Origin: Candidatus Thermoflexus japonica
Lineage (GTDB): Bacteria; Chloroflexota; Anaerolineae; Thermoflexales; Thermoflexaceae
Reading direction: 5' to 3'
Assembly: GCA_002898735.1 (NCBI GenBank)
Contig: BEHY01000015.1
Location: 1-46,351 of the forward strand
Length of the DNA stretch: 46,351 bases
Part shown: piece by piece, positions 27,561 through 35,696 of the stretch
Position numbering within the stretch: the stretch's first letter is position 1
How the letters are laid out: each line of letters opens with the position of its first letter
The notes under the pieces: generated by a model
What the model was told of the DNA's origin: nothing
Seen by the model: only the letters and a program-made list of their open reading frames with translations
Databases searched by the model: none
Translations under genes and position numbers: made by a program

Positions 27561-28856
27561 ATGGTTCCTCACCGGTATCGATGGATCGTCGCGAGCCTCT
27601 TCCTGAGTATCGCGCTGGCCCTTGCGGCGTGCGCCCAGCCTGCGGCCACGCCCGCCCCTGCCACCGCCACCGCCCCTGCCGCGCCGCCACCTGCCGCCAC
27701 CGCCACCCCCGCCCAGCCCACCCCCACCGCCGCGCCCAAAGGGATCACCTTCGGAATGCTTCTGGTGGGCCCTTACAACGATCGGGGCTGGAGCCAGGCC
27801 CATTATGAGGCCGGCAAATATGTGGAGCAGAAGCTTCCCGGCGCGAAGATGCTTTATATCGATAAGGTGAACCCCGCCGACCGCCCGGGGACCACCGCCT
27901 CCCAGCTGGCGGAGGAGCTGGTCGCTCAGGGCGCGAAGGTGATCATCTTCAACTCCGATGACCACAAGGATGAGGCCATCAAATTCGCCCGGGCCCATCC
28001 GGACATCGTGGTGATCCATGCCTCGGGGGATGATGCATGGAAGGAGGGGAAGAATTACAAAGGCATCCCCAACCTGGCCAACGTGATGGGCCAGATGGAA
28101 TACGGCAAGATGATCGCCGGATGCGCGGCGGCCCTGACCACCCAGAGCGGCAAGATCGGTTATCTGGGGCCGTTGATCAACGATGAGACCCGGCGCCTGG
28201 CCGCCTCCGCCTACCTGGGGGCGAAATATTGCTGGGAGAAGTATCGGGGCAAGCCGGCCGCCGACCTGAAGTTCAAGGTGACCTGGATCGGCTTCTGGTT
28301 CCATATCCCCGGCGTGACCGCTGATCCCACCCAGGTGGCCCAGGAGTTCATCAACACCGGCTACGATGTGATCATCTCCGGCATCGACACCACGGAGGCC
28401 CTGCGGGAGGCCGCCAAGGCCACCCAGGCCGGCAAGAAGGTCTGGGCGATCCCTTACGACTACATCGGCGCCTGTGAGGAAGCCCCCGATGTCTGCCTGG
28501 GGGTGCCTTACTTCAACTGGGGTCCATCCTACCTGGCCCACATCAAGGCCGTCCTGGAAGGCACCTGGAAACCGTCCTGGGACTGGGTAGGGCCGGACTG
28601 GAAGGACATCAACAATCCGGACACGAGCCACGTCGGCTTCCTGAAGGGGAAGGCCCTGAGCCCGGAGGCATCCGCCAGGCTGGATGAGTTCATCAAGGGC
28701 CTGGGGGACGGCTCGATTCAGCTCTGGAAGGGGCCGATCCGGCTTCAGGATGGCACGCTCTACGTGGAGGAAGGGAAGGTGGCCACGCCGCAGCAGATCT
28801 GGTATCTCCCGCAACTGCTGGAAGGGATGGAGGGCCAGAGCGTGCCGACCAAGTAG
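27561..28856 (+). CDS. BMP-family lipoprotein, ABC importer substrate-binding protein
   Basis: Surface lipoprotein of 431 aa. A signal peptide ends in the lipobox LAAC with Cys24, then comes an Ala/Pro/Thr-rich linker (about 25-58). The mature part is a BMP (PnrA/Med) domain: FGMLLVGPYNDRGWSQAHYEAG, KVIIFNSDDHKDEAIKFA, VMGQMEYGKMIAGCAAAL, KIGYLGPLINDETRR, and VIISGIDTTEALREAAKATQ. Studied BMP proteins bind nucleosides, so nucleoside or purine uptake is likely here, though sugars or other ligands are possible. GGGAGGAGAAG precedes the ATG and a bidirectional terminator follows 28 bases after the stop. The ATPase and permease genes downstream complete the system. Confidence 0.93.
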   Translation: MVPHRYRWIVASLFLSIALALAACAQPAATPAPATATAPAAPPPAATATPAQPTPTAAPKGITFGMLLVGPYNDRGWSQAHYEAGKYVEQKLPGAKMLYIDKVNPADRPGTTASQLAEELVAQGAKVIIFNSDDHKDEAIKFARAHPDIVVIHASGDDAWKEGKNYKGIPNLANVMGQMEYGKMIAGCAAALTTQSGKIGYLGPLINDETRRLAASAYLGAKYCWEKYRGKPAADLKFKVTWIGFWFHIPGVTADPTQVAQEFINTGYDVIISGIDTTEALREAAKATQAGKKVWAIPYDYIGACEEAPDVCLGVPYFNWGPSYLAHIKAVLEGTWKPSWDWVGPDWKDINNPDTSHVGFLKGKALSPEASARLDEFIKGLGDGSIQLWKGPIRLQDGTLYVEEGKVATPQQIWYLPQLLEGMEGQSVPTK

Positions 28857-28883
28857 ACGGGGGACATGATCGGATCAGGGTAA

Positions 28884-28915
28884 AAAAAGGGGCGGTCCGG
28901 GAACCGCCCCTTTTT
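28884..28915. terminator. bidirectional intrinsic terminator after the BMP lipoprotein gene
   Basis: AAAAAGGGGCGGT, loop CCGGGA, ACCGCCCCTTTTT: an 8-bp GC stem flanked by A5 and T5, usable in both directions. Placed between the binding protein and its ATPase, it would lower expression of the membrane parts compared with the binding protein. Confidence 0.85.
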
Positions 28916-29141
28916 GCTAAAATGGGCCTCGAGGCGCTCTCCGGGGAGCTCCCAGGGATCGTCGGAGGGAACGACGAACCTTCCCGGGCTGGCCGGTCAC
29001 GGGCCCCCATATCCTCCCTGCTCCCGATTTCCTGAAGAGAGGTTCGGAGGCGGCCGCGCCGCCCCCCTGAACCCCTTTCTCAGGGGGTGCAGGTCATTAC
29101 GTCGGCAGCGGATCCATCCCAAACGCAGTGGACGAAGCACG

Positions 29142-30605
29142 ATGAAGGTCGAGATGCGTCATATCTATAAATCTTTCGGACCGGTGCGGGCCCTTCAGGA
29201 TGTCAGCCTCACGGTTGAAGCCGGCACCATCCATGGCCTCCTCGGGGAGAACGGAGCCGGCAAAACGACCTTAATGAAGATCCTCTCCGGGTACCTGCGG
29301 CCTGACCGCGGAGAGATCCTTCTGGATGGAAAGCCGGTTCGTTTCACATCCCCGGCGGAAGGCCTTCGGCATGGGATCGGGATGCTCCATCAGGATCCCA
29401 TGGACTTCCCGGCCATGTCGGTTCTGGATAACTTTATGATGGGCCACGAAGGCGGATTCTGGCTGGATCGCCGGGGGGCCCGACGGGCGCTGCAGGAGCT
29501 GGCCCGCCAGTTCGGTTTCGATCTGGATCCGGACGTCCGGGTGGATCATCTGACGGTAGGGGAACGACAGCAGCTGGAGCTGCTCCGCCTCCTCTGGCGA
29601 GGGGTGCGGGTTCTGATTCTGGATGAGCCCACCACCGGCATCAGCGCCCCTCAAAAAGTCCGGCTTTTCGACACCCTGCGCCGCCTGGCGGGGGAGGGGA
29701 AGACCATTATCTTTGTGACCCATAAACTGGAAGAGGTGGAGGAGCTCTGCCATCGGGTCACGGTATTGCGCCAGGGCCATCTGGCGGGGGAGGCCACACC
29801 CCCATATTCCCCCCAGCGTCTGATTGAGATGATGTTCGGACGCCCCCTTCCGATGCCGGAACGCCAGCCGGTCCCTCCCGGCGAACCGGTTCTGGAGATC
29901 CGAAACCTGGTGGTGGGCGATCACCGGCTCCGGCTGAGCCGGGCGAATCTCACCGTGCGGTCCGGGGAAATCATCGGACTGGCCGGGATGGAGGGGAGCG
30001 GCCAGCAACTGTTCATGCGCGCCTGTGCCGGCCTCGTCCGCCCCTGGGAGGGATCGATCCGGGTGCGGGGAAAGGATCTCACGGGGAAGCCCTACCACGC
30101 CTTCCTCGAGGCCGGTGTGCTCTTCGTGCCCGCCAATCGCCTGGAAGAAGGCCTGATCCCCGGCCTCACGTTGACCGAGCACTTCCAGCTGGTGTATCCG
30201 AACGGGCGCTATCTGATCGACTGGGAGCAGGCGCGGGCCGAGGCCCAGCGCCGGATCCGGGATTTCAGTATCCGCGGGAAGCCGGAGACAGTGGTGGAAG
30301 CGCTCTCTGGGGGGAATCAGCAGCGGACGCTGCTGGCGCTGATCCGAACGCCCGCCCATCTGCTGTTGCTGGAGCATCCCACGCGCGGGCTGGATGTGGA
30401 ATCCAGCATGTGGGTCTGGCGACGGCTGAAGGAGCGGGCGCAGGAAGGAACGGCCCTGATGGTGATCTCCTCCGATCTGCAGGAGCTCATGCAGTATTGC
30501 GATCGGATCATCGTTTTCTTCAGCGGCCGGATCTCGGAACCGATACCGACCGAAGAGCTGACCCTGGATCGGCTCGGCCATATGATCGCCGGGCGGGGAT
30601 GGTGA
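29142..30605 (+). CDS. ABC importer ATPase with two nucleotide-binding domains
   Basis: Cytoplasmic ATPase of 487 aa in the sugar/nucleoside (RbsA/NupO-like) class, energising the BMP system. Domain 1 has Walker A GLLGENGAGKTTLMKIL near residues 33-49, signature LTVGERQQLELLRLL and Walker B VLILDEPTTGIS. Domain 2 has a degenerate Walker A (LAGMEGSGQQLFMRACAG), signature LSGGNQQRTLLALIR and LLLLEHPTRGLD, where His replaces the usual residue after Glu. The degenerate second Walker A is typical of this class. Translation is set at the ATG at 29142, where similarity begins; the frame is open upstream to 28914, but that part has no ABC features. It is separated from the lipoprotein gene by a terminator. 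Confidence 0.93.
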   Translation: MKVEMRHIYKSFGPVRALQDVSLTVEAGTIHGLLGENGAGKTTLMKILSGYLRPDRGEILLDGKPVRFTSPAEGLRHGIGMLHQDPMDFPAMSVLDNFMMGHEGGFWLDRRGARRALQELARQFGFDLDPDVRVDHLTVGERQQLELLRLLWRGVRVLILDEPTTGISAPQKVRLFDTLRRLAGEGKTIIFVTHKLEEVEELCHRVTVLRQGHLAGEATPPYSPQRLIEMMFGRPLPMPERQPVPPGEPVLEIRNLVVGDHRLRLSRANLTVRSGEIIGLAGMEGSGQQLFMRACAGLVRPWEGSIRVRGKDLTGKPYHAFLEAGVLFVPANRLEEGLIPGLTLTEHFQLVYPNGRYLIDWEQARAEAQRRIRDFSIRGKPETVVEALSGGNQQRTLLALIRTPAHLLLLEHPTRGLDVESSMWVWRRLKERAQEGTALMVISSDLQELMQYCDRIIVFFSGRISEPIPTEELTLDRLGHMIAGRGW

Positions 30606-30784
30606 AGGATGTTCGGACAGCATCGCCTGAGGGGTCCATGATCCGTCCAGGGCTTGGGGGGCCGCCGAAGGCATTTCCCAGATGGATGTTTCTCTCCCCC
30701 TTCCCCCAGGCCTTCAGGCCACAGGGAAGGGGCGACGGGAGGGCGATCCCACAAATCCCCGAATAAAGGGAGTGAGCGGACGCG

Positions 30785-31870
30785 ATGAAAGAGGTCCTTC
30801 TCCCTCGCGCTCGTCCTTCCCGATGGGTGGAGTTCGGCTTCCAGGGCCTCTCGATTTTGATGGCTCTGCTGTTCACCACGCTTGTGCTGCTGATGGCCGG
30901 CGCTCCCCCTCTGGAAGCCTATCGCCAGGTGCTGGAGGGCGCCTTCGGCTCCCTGAAGCGGGCCACCGATATCCTGGTGGCCTGGGTGCCGCTGATGCTG
31001 GTGACCTCCGGCCTGTTGCTCACCTTCACGGCCGGATTGTGGAACATCGGCGTGGAGGGACAGATCGTGCTGGGGGCGATCGCCGCCACCGGGTTGATGC
31101 GCGCCCTGCAGGAGACCAGCCTCCCACCCCCGCTGATCCTGGCCCTCGCCATGACAGCCGGGATGGTCGGAGGCGCCGCCTGGGCCAGTCTCGCGGGTCT
31201 GTTAAAGATCTACGGAGGCGTCCATGAGATCTTCGGCGGGCTGGGGTTGAACTTCGTGGCCACCACCATGATCCTGTGGTTGATCTTCGGCCCCTGGAAA
31301 CGGCCCGGGATCGGATCCATGAGCGGCACGGAGCCGTTCCCGGAACGCCTGTGGCTGCCGACATTTCCTGGCCTCCGGTTAAGCCCCTGGGCGTTGCTGC
31401 TGGCCCTTCTGAGCGTGGCGCTGGTTTATGTGCTGTTGCGCAATACATATTTCGGGCTCCGCCTGAAAGCGATCGGCAAGAATATCCGGGCGGCGCATCG
31501 GCTGGGGGTGCCGACCGCCCGCTATCTGCTCCTGGCCCTGCTGGGGTGCGGGGCGATGGCCGGGCTGGCCGGCGCCATCCAGGTCGCGGCCGTTTACCAC
31601 CGACTGATCCCTCCCATCTCCAGCGGCTACGGCTACCTGGGATTGCTGGTGGCTATGCTGGCCAATTACCGCGTTTCATGGTCGGTCCCGGTCGCTTTCT
31701 TCTTCGCCGCCCTGAACATCGGCAGCATCCAGCTCCCGATCACGTTGAAGCTGGATTCCACCCTTTCCGGGGTGATGCAGGGCGCGCTGGTGCTCTTCGT
31801 GTTGCTGATGCAGGGGGCACGGGCCCGCTGGCGATCCAAATCCGTAGCGGAGCAAGGGGATGACGCCTGA
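30785..31870 (+). CDS. ABC importer permease, BMP/nucleoside class
   Basis: Membrane protein of 361 aa with about eight to ten hydrophobic segments, beginning at about residue 18 (GLSILMALLFTTLVLLMAG). LWNIGVEGQIVLGAIAATGLM and EIFGGLGLNFVATTMIL are typical of the branched-chain/ribose/nucleoside permease class. The cytoplasmic coupling helix is LKAIGKNIRAAHRLGVPTARY. It pairs with the next permease to form a heterodimer. About 180 bp of apparently empty sequence separates it from the ATPase gene. Its end overlaps the next gene by 11 bases. Confidence 0.92.
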   Translation: MKEVLLPRARPSRWVEFGFQGLSILMALLFTTLVLLMAGAPPLEAYRQVLEGAFGSLKRATDILVAWVPLMLVTSGLLLTFTAGLWNIGVEGQIVLGAIAATGLMRALQETSLPPPLILALAMTAGMVGGAAWASLAGLLKIYGGVHEIFGGLGLNFVATTMILWLIFGPWKRPGIGSMSGTEPFPERLWLPTFPGLRLSPWALLLALLSVALVYVLLRNTYFGLRLKAIGKNIRAAHRLGVPTARYLLLALLGCGAMAGLAGAIQVAAVYHRLIPPISSGYGYLGLLVAMLANYRVSWSVPVAFFFAALNIGSIQLPITLKLDSTLSGVMQGALVLFVLLMQGARARWRSKSVAEQGDDA

Positions 31871-32855
31871 GTGGATCTTCGGTCTGGCTGGGGTTCTGGC
31901 CGCCGCCGCGCCACTCCTGATCGCCGTGATCGGTGAGACGTTCTCGGAGCGGGCTGGGGTGGTGAACCTTTCGGTCAACGGGGCCATGCTGCTGGCCGCG
32001 ATGGCCGGCTTCGCAGTCGCCGTGCGAACCGGAAGCCTGGAGCTGGGGTTCCTCGCCGGTGCCGTCCTCGGCGCCCTGATGGCCCTGGTGGTCGCCTTCG
32101 CCAGCCTGACCCTCCGCCAATCCCAGGTGGCGGTGGGGCTGGTGCTGGCCCTGCTGGGCCGGGATCTCGCTTATTTCCTGGGGAACCCCTTCATGGGCGT
32201 GCCCGGACCCCGGGTGGGCGCGCTCCCGATCCCGGTTTTGAAGGATCTCCCCGTTCTCGGACCCCTGTTATTCCAGCAAAGCCCGGTGGTTTACATCAGC
32301 CTGATCACCGTGGCGCTGGCCTGGGTGTGGATTTTCCGAACCCGGCCCGGCCTGGTGCTCCGCGGTGTGGGCGAGCGCCCTCCCGCCGCGTTCGTGCGGG
32401 GGGTCCCGGTGACCCGGGTGCGCTATGGGTATGCGATCTTGGGCGGAGCGCTGGTGGGGTTCGCGGGAGCAGCTTACACCCTGGACCTGAAAGGCGGATG
32501 GCAGGGGCCGATCTCCGGCATCGATGGGATCGGGTGGATCGTGCTGGCCATTACGATCTTTGGGGGATGGCATCCGGTGCGCGGGGCCTTCGGAGCGCTG
32601 TTGTTCGCCCTGCTCCAGTGGCTCAGCCTGGTCCTTCAACCCAGCCTCCCCGGAATCCCCTCCCAGGTTCTCAATGTGGCCCCGTTCCCGCTGATGATTT
32701 TCGCCCTGTTGCTGACCAACCTGGGCAACACGGAGTGGGTCCAGACCGCCCTCTCCCGCCTTCCTGAGTCCAGCCGCCGCCTCGCCCTCCGGGTTCTCCG
32801 CAGCCTCCAGGTTTCCCCACCCGCTGCCCTGGGGACCGTTTTCGAGGAAGAATAA
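31860..32855 (+). CDS. ABC importer permease, second subunit
   Basis: Membrane protein of 331 aa, partner of the preceding permease. The N-terminus APLLIAVIGETFSERAGVVNLSVNGAML is the family hallmark. About eight hydrophobic segments follow, with a coupling segment VLRGVGERPPAAFVRGVPVTRVRYGYAILGG in pieces near 160-190. GIDGIGWIVLAITIFGGWHPVRGAFGALLF is also typical. The cytosolic tail after about residue 285 is rich in Arg and Leu. Its start lies inside the end of the first permease, so the two are translated together. It ends the importer cluster. Confidence 0.92.
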   Translation: MTPEWIFGLAGVLAAAAPLLIAVIGETFSERAGVVNLSVNGAMLLAAMAGFAVAVRTGSLELGFLAGAVLGALMALVVAFASLTLRQSQVAVGLVLALLGRDLAYFLGNPFMGVPGPRVGALPIPVLKDLPVLGPLLFQQSPVVYISLITVALAWVWIFRTRPGLVLRGVGERPPAAFVRGVPVTRVRYGYAILGGALVGFAGAAYTLDLKGGWQGPISGIDGIGWIVLAITIFGGWHPVRGAFGALLFALLQWLSLVLQPSLPGIPSQVLNVAPFPLMIFALLLTNLGNTEWVQTALSRLPESSRRLALRVLRSLQVSPPAALGTVFEEE

Positions 32856-32899
32856 GCGCGGGGCTCCCGCCTGGGGCTCTCCCCTCCACGGACCTCAGA

Positions 32900-32934
32900 G
32901 GTCGCAGGGGGCGCCTCCGGCGCCCCGCGCGACC
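32900..32934. repeat. GGCGCC-TCC-GGCGCC hairpin element
   Basis: Outer arms GGTCGC / GCGACC and inner arms GGGGCGCC / GGCGCCCC around the loop TCC, with a 2-by-2 internal mismatch. It lies just after the second permease gene. No T-run follows. The core matches the longer palindrome at 33521-33557, so both flank the hypothetical gene at 33023-33622. Confidence 0.6.
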
Positions 32935-33022
32935 CCAGATGCTCCTGTCTATCATATTTATGGGCTGAACCCGAGAACCATGCGCTTGAAGGATCCCATT
33001 CCTACCCTCCAGAGACCGATCC

Positions 33023-33622
33023 ATGGAACTTTTCCCGGAAGCCATCGTGCTGGTTGCGGTGGTGCGCAGCCCGAGGGACTGGCGATGGATCCAGGAGGCC
33101 CGGGCTTATCGCATCCCGCTTCGCCACGCACCGCCGCTGGCCCCCTTCGTGGACTTCGTCGCCTTCTATTACACAGCCGCCTTCGGAGCGGAGCGCTGGT
33201 CGATCCGCCACTACGCCCCCCTGAGAGGCTACGAGCTGGTTCGCCGTCGCGATCTGTTCCCGGAGGAGCCGGATCATCCCCGAGCGGAGGCCCTGTATTA
33301 CCTGTTGCAGCTGGGCCCCATACAGTCGCTCCCCCGGCCTGTGGCCAGCCGCCGCTGGCATCGGTTCACTTTCCTTCTGACCACCGGAGAGCGTTTGCTT
33401 CAGGCCTCGGACCTGGCGGAGCTTCCTCTGGAGGGAATTGAGCGGCAACTGCTGCGGGGGGCATTGCGGGAGGAGATCCTCGCCTTCATCAGCCAGACCG
33501 GGGGCAAGGGGAAACACCCCATGCGATGTCGGGCGCCTTCGGCGCCCGACATCGCGTCCACACCGCCGGAGGGGAGGCAGGCGAAGGCACCTGGAGAATC
33601 CCATCACACCTTCAACCGATAA
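33023..33622 (+). CDS. hypothetical protein, no recognised family
   Basis: Frame of 199 aa. The first 160 residues read as a globular protein: IVLVAVVRSPRDWRWIQEARAYRIPL, FVDFVAFYYTAAFGAERWSIRHYAPLRGYELVRR in pieces, DHPRAEALYYLLQLGPI and RRWHRFTFLLTTGERLL. Aromatic and arginine content is high, as in many nucleic-acid or nucleotide binders, but I recognise no catalytic motif. The last 40 residues (after QTGGKGKHP) look unlike the rest and are encoded by a 37-bp palindrome plus a proline-rich tail, which suggests a repeat inserted at the 3' end and extended the frame. The stop lies 19 bases inside the end of the convergent gene. The ribosome binding site is weak. Confidence 0.65.
   Translation: MELFPEAIVLVAVVRSPRDWRWIQEARAYRIPLRHAPPLAPFVDFVAFYYTAAFGAERWSIRHYAPLRGYELVRRRDLFPEEPDHPRAEALYYLLQLGPIQSLPRPVASRRWHRFTFLLTTGERLLQASDLAELPLEGIERQLLRGALREEILAFISQTGGKGKHPMRCRAPSAPDIASTPPEGRQAKAPGESHHTFNR
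33521..33557. repeat. 37-bp near-perfect palindrome inside a coding end
   Basis: GCGATGTCGGGCGCC (33523-33537), loop TTC, GGCGCCCGACATCGC (33541-33555): a perfect 15-bp stem extended by two further pairs (one G-T). It has the same GGCGCC-TTC-GGCGCC core as other hairpins in the window, which sit between genes. Here it lies inside the last codons of the 199-aa frame. Confidence 0.8.
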
Positions 33623-34008
33623 ACCCCCCGTCGGACCCGCTGGAACAGATCCTGGTTCTTGCGGAAGATCAGGGTTAAGCGGGCCCGTTGCATTTGCGGG
33701 TCCTTCCCCGGAACCTGAAGCCCCCGATCCAGCAGCGCCCGGCGGATCTCCTCGAGCTCCATCCCCTGCGGCGCCCCCTTCAACACTTCGACGAGGGTGT
33801 TCACCAGCTCCCGGGTGCGGCGACGCCGGGGCATCGTGGTCTGTCGGAACAAACCGATAAGCCCCTCGCCCAGCGCAGGATACTTCTCGATGAGCTCCGC
33901 GATATCCTCCAGCAACCGCAACTGGGCCTGGATATACTCCCGCCGTTGCTCCACATCGGCCAGCTGAGAGCGAAGCAGGCTGATTCGACTTTCCAGAATC
34001 TCTTTCAT
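33604..34008 (-). CDS. coiled-coil protein with C-terminal winged-helix (HARE-HTH-like) domain
   Basis: Protein of 134 aa. Residues about 1-45 are a coiled coil (ISLLRSQLADVEQRREYIQAQLRLLEDIAELI in pieces). A basic stretch MPRRRRTREL follows, then a helix-turn-helix-like module at about 70-133: LVEVLKGAPQGMELEEIRRALLDRGL, QMQRARLTLIFRKN, and the wing RVRRGVYRLKV. The pattern resembles HARE-HTH domains, which are thought to bind DNA or chromatin-linked proteins; the match is by eye only. The start at 34008 has AGGAGG seven bases upstream. A TATACT box at 34030-34035 on the same strand would give a very short leader. A dimeric DNA-binding role is inference. Confidence 0.72.
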   Translation of the reverse strand: MKEILESRISLLRSQLADVEQRREYIQAQLRLLEDIAELIEKYPALGEGLIGLFRQTTMPRRRRTRELVNTLVEVLKGAPQGMELEEIRRALLDRGLQVPGKDPQMQRARLTLIFRKNQDLFQRVRRGVYRLKV

Positions 34009-34029
34009 GGAGAGACCTCCTGTTGCATA

Positions 34030-34035
34030 AGTATA
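34030..34035 (-). promoter_or_regulatory. possible -10 box of the winged-helix gene
   Basis: TATACT on the minus strand, five of six matches, with only a poor -35 (GTGCAA) 17 bases upstream. The ribosome binding site AGGAGG (34016-34021) would be almost at the 5' end. Confidence 0.35.
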
Positions 34036-34882
34036 AGTAATAGAAACAGGACTTGCACCGTTAGGCTCCCTTTCAAGGATACGGGATGGCCCCTCCTCCA
34101 GACTCAAAGAGATTCAGGAGAGGGAAAAAACTCTCCTGGGGCGGGGGTGCCTCCCGCGTCCGGGCCCCAAAAGACCCCAGCAATCGGCCAACTGCTGAGT
34201 CCTATCCAGGCTTTGCAAGATCATCCCTGTTTCAGCCGCCAATACGGTTGTAGTAACGGGAAGAGAGCACAAAGAGCAATCCTGGCTCCTTCAAAGCCTG
34301 CGGATAAACTATATCGCGAAATTCAAAATGCGTCAAATCAAGCTCAGAGCATCTCACGATCTCCCGATAAACGCCGGGACTCCTCCTTTTTCCGGTTCTT
34401 TAGCCGCTCCGAGCGAATCGCCTGCATGGAAGAGATCCGATCAAGTCGAATGGATGACAGAACAGTGAAGACAGAAACGGATTCTCGCAGCAGCCATTTT
34501 GTATGAGCACAAAAATGGCTTCCGTCCGCATCCGCACCCTCGGCCCCCATCGAAGGGGTCCGCGTGCCTTCATGGGCCCACCCCCATCTAACGGGGGAGG
34601 TTTCCATTCTGGGAGCGATGTCTCAGCAAAGTTAGGAGGAGAAAGCAACAAAAACAGGGGCCTTCGGGTCGCAATCCTGCCCAACGGTTGGGGTTAACAT
34701 GCTGTTCTGGCCTTGTTACAAACCTGTGCGGCCCATTCGAGAAGGTTCGGAGAGGAGGCCGAGAAAGATCGAGGGGGAGGAACGGGCAGCGAAGCCACCT
34801 GTCCCACCCCCCTCGAAACGTGATCGACGAGCGGGGAACGGCCGGGGGGTTGACAGCTGCGCCGGCTCTCCAGCAGACCTCC
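34036..34882. other. lower-GC stretch without a convincing gene
   Basis: About 850 bases, visibly less GC-rich than its neighbours, especially 34200-34510. Frames of 87-100 codons exist on both strands but show no family motif or ribosome binding site. Several hairpins are present: CAGGAGAG/CTCTCCTG (34115-34138, A-rich loop), AGCCATTTT/AAAATGGCT around 34493-34524, and CCCCC/GGGGG at 34581-34597. It could be a decayed gene, an untranslated RNA locus or a remnant of transferred DNA; I cannot decide. Confidence 0.5.
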
Positions 34883-35695
34883 TCAGGGCTGGAGCAGATA
34901 GCGGCGTCGGATCCAGGCGCTCAGCGCATCCATGCCGATCACCAGGAGAAGCACCGCCAGGAGCACGGTGGTCAGGCGGGAGTAAGCCATCGTGCCCAGA
35001 TAGGCCTGCATGTAAAATCCGATGCCCCCGGCGCCCACCAGGCCCAGGACGGTGGAGGCCCGCACGTTGTATTCCAGCATGAACAGCAGCTGGCTGAGGA
35101 TGGCGTTGGCGCTCTCCGGCCAGAGGACGAAGCGGATCAGATGGCGGCGCTTCGCCCCCACCCCTCGCATGGCCTCCAGGATCTCCGGATCGATCGCCTC
35201 GAAGAGCTCCGCGTAGAGCTTGGCCAGATAGCCCACGGTATAAAAGGCCAGCGCCAGGGTCCCCGCCAGAGGACCCAGGCCCACCACGATGACCATGAGC
35301 ACGGCCCACAGCAGCGAGGGCACGGTTCGAAGGGCGGCGACCAGGAAGCGAACCACCGCCACCACCCCTGCCGGGAACAGAGCACGGGACCCCAGCACGC
35401 CCAGAGGGAACGAAAGGAGAAACCCCAGCAGAGTCCCCGCGAACGCCATCTGCAGGGTCTCCACAAGGGCCCCGGCGATCGTGGGCAGAATCCGGACATC
35501 CGGCGGGAACATCTCCTGGGCGAAGCGGACCAGATTGACCCCCCCTTGCATCAAACGCCCCGCCTCGAAGAACCCCATCCCGTTCAACAACCAGGCCAGC
35601 AGGGCCACCAGCCCCAGGCTGAACCCCAGTTCCCGCCACCGACGCCCTTCCATGCCCCGGAGGGTCCCATGAACGGCCAGACGCTTCGCGCTCAT
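34883..35695 (-). CDS. phnE: phosphonate-type ABC importer permease
   Basis: Membrane permease of 270 aa for phosphonate, phosphite or phosphate-ester uptake. Hydrophobic segments start near residue 25, and the PhnE-type core is clear: LPTIAGALVETLQMAFAGTLLGFLLSFPLGVLGSRAL, ALRTVPSLLWAVLMVIVVGLGPLAGTLALAFYT in pieces, and LYAELFEAIDPEILEAMRGVGA, the coupling (EAA) region. GAGGIGFYMQ is typical of the family end. Its start is one base beyond the phnC stop, so they are coupled. An ATG 14 codons in (GMEGRRW) is an alternative start. It is the last gene of the phnD-phnC-phnE unit. Confidence 0.92.
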   Translation of the reverse strand: MSAKRLAVHGTLRGMEGRRWRELGFSLGLVALLAWLLNGMGFFEAGRLMQGGVNLVRFAQEMFPPDVRILPTIAGALVETLQMAFAGTLLGFLLSFPLGVLGSRALFPAGVVAVVRFLVAALRTVPSLLWAVLMVIVVGLGPLAGTLALAFYTVGYLAKLYAELFEAIDPEILEAMRGVGAKRRHLIRFVLWPESANAILSQLLFMLEYNVRASTVLGLVGAGGIGFYMQAYLGTMAYSRLTTVLLAVLLLVIGMDALSAWIRRRYLLQP

Positions 35696-35696
35696 C

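Noticed and set aside
28914..29141. N-terminal extension of the ABC ATPase frame back to 28914
   Set aside because: These 76 codons show no ABC sequence and run out of a terminator and GC-rich leader; family similarity starts at the ATG at 29142.
34344..34684. Minus-strand frames of 87 and 94 codons in the low-GC stretch
   Set aside because: No motif, no ribosome binding site and overlapping alternatives on the other strand.
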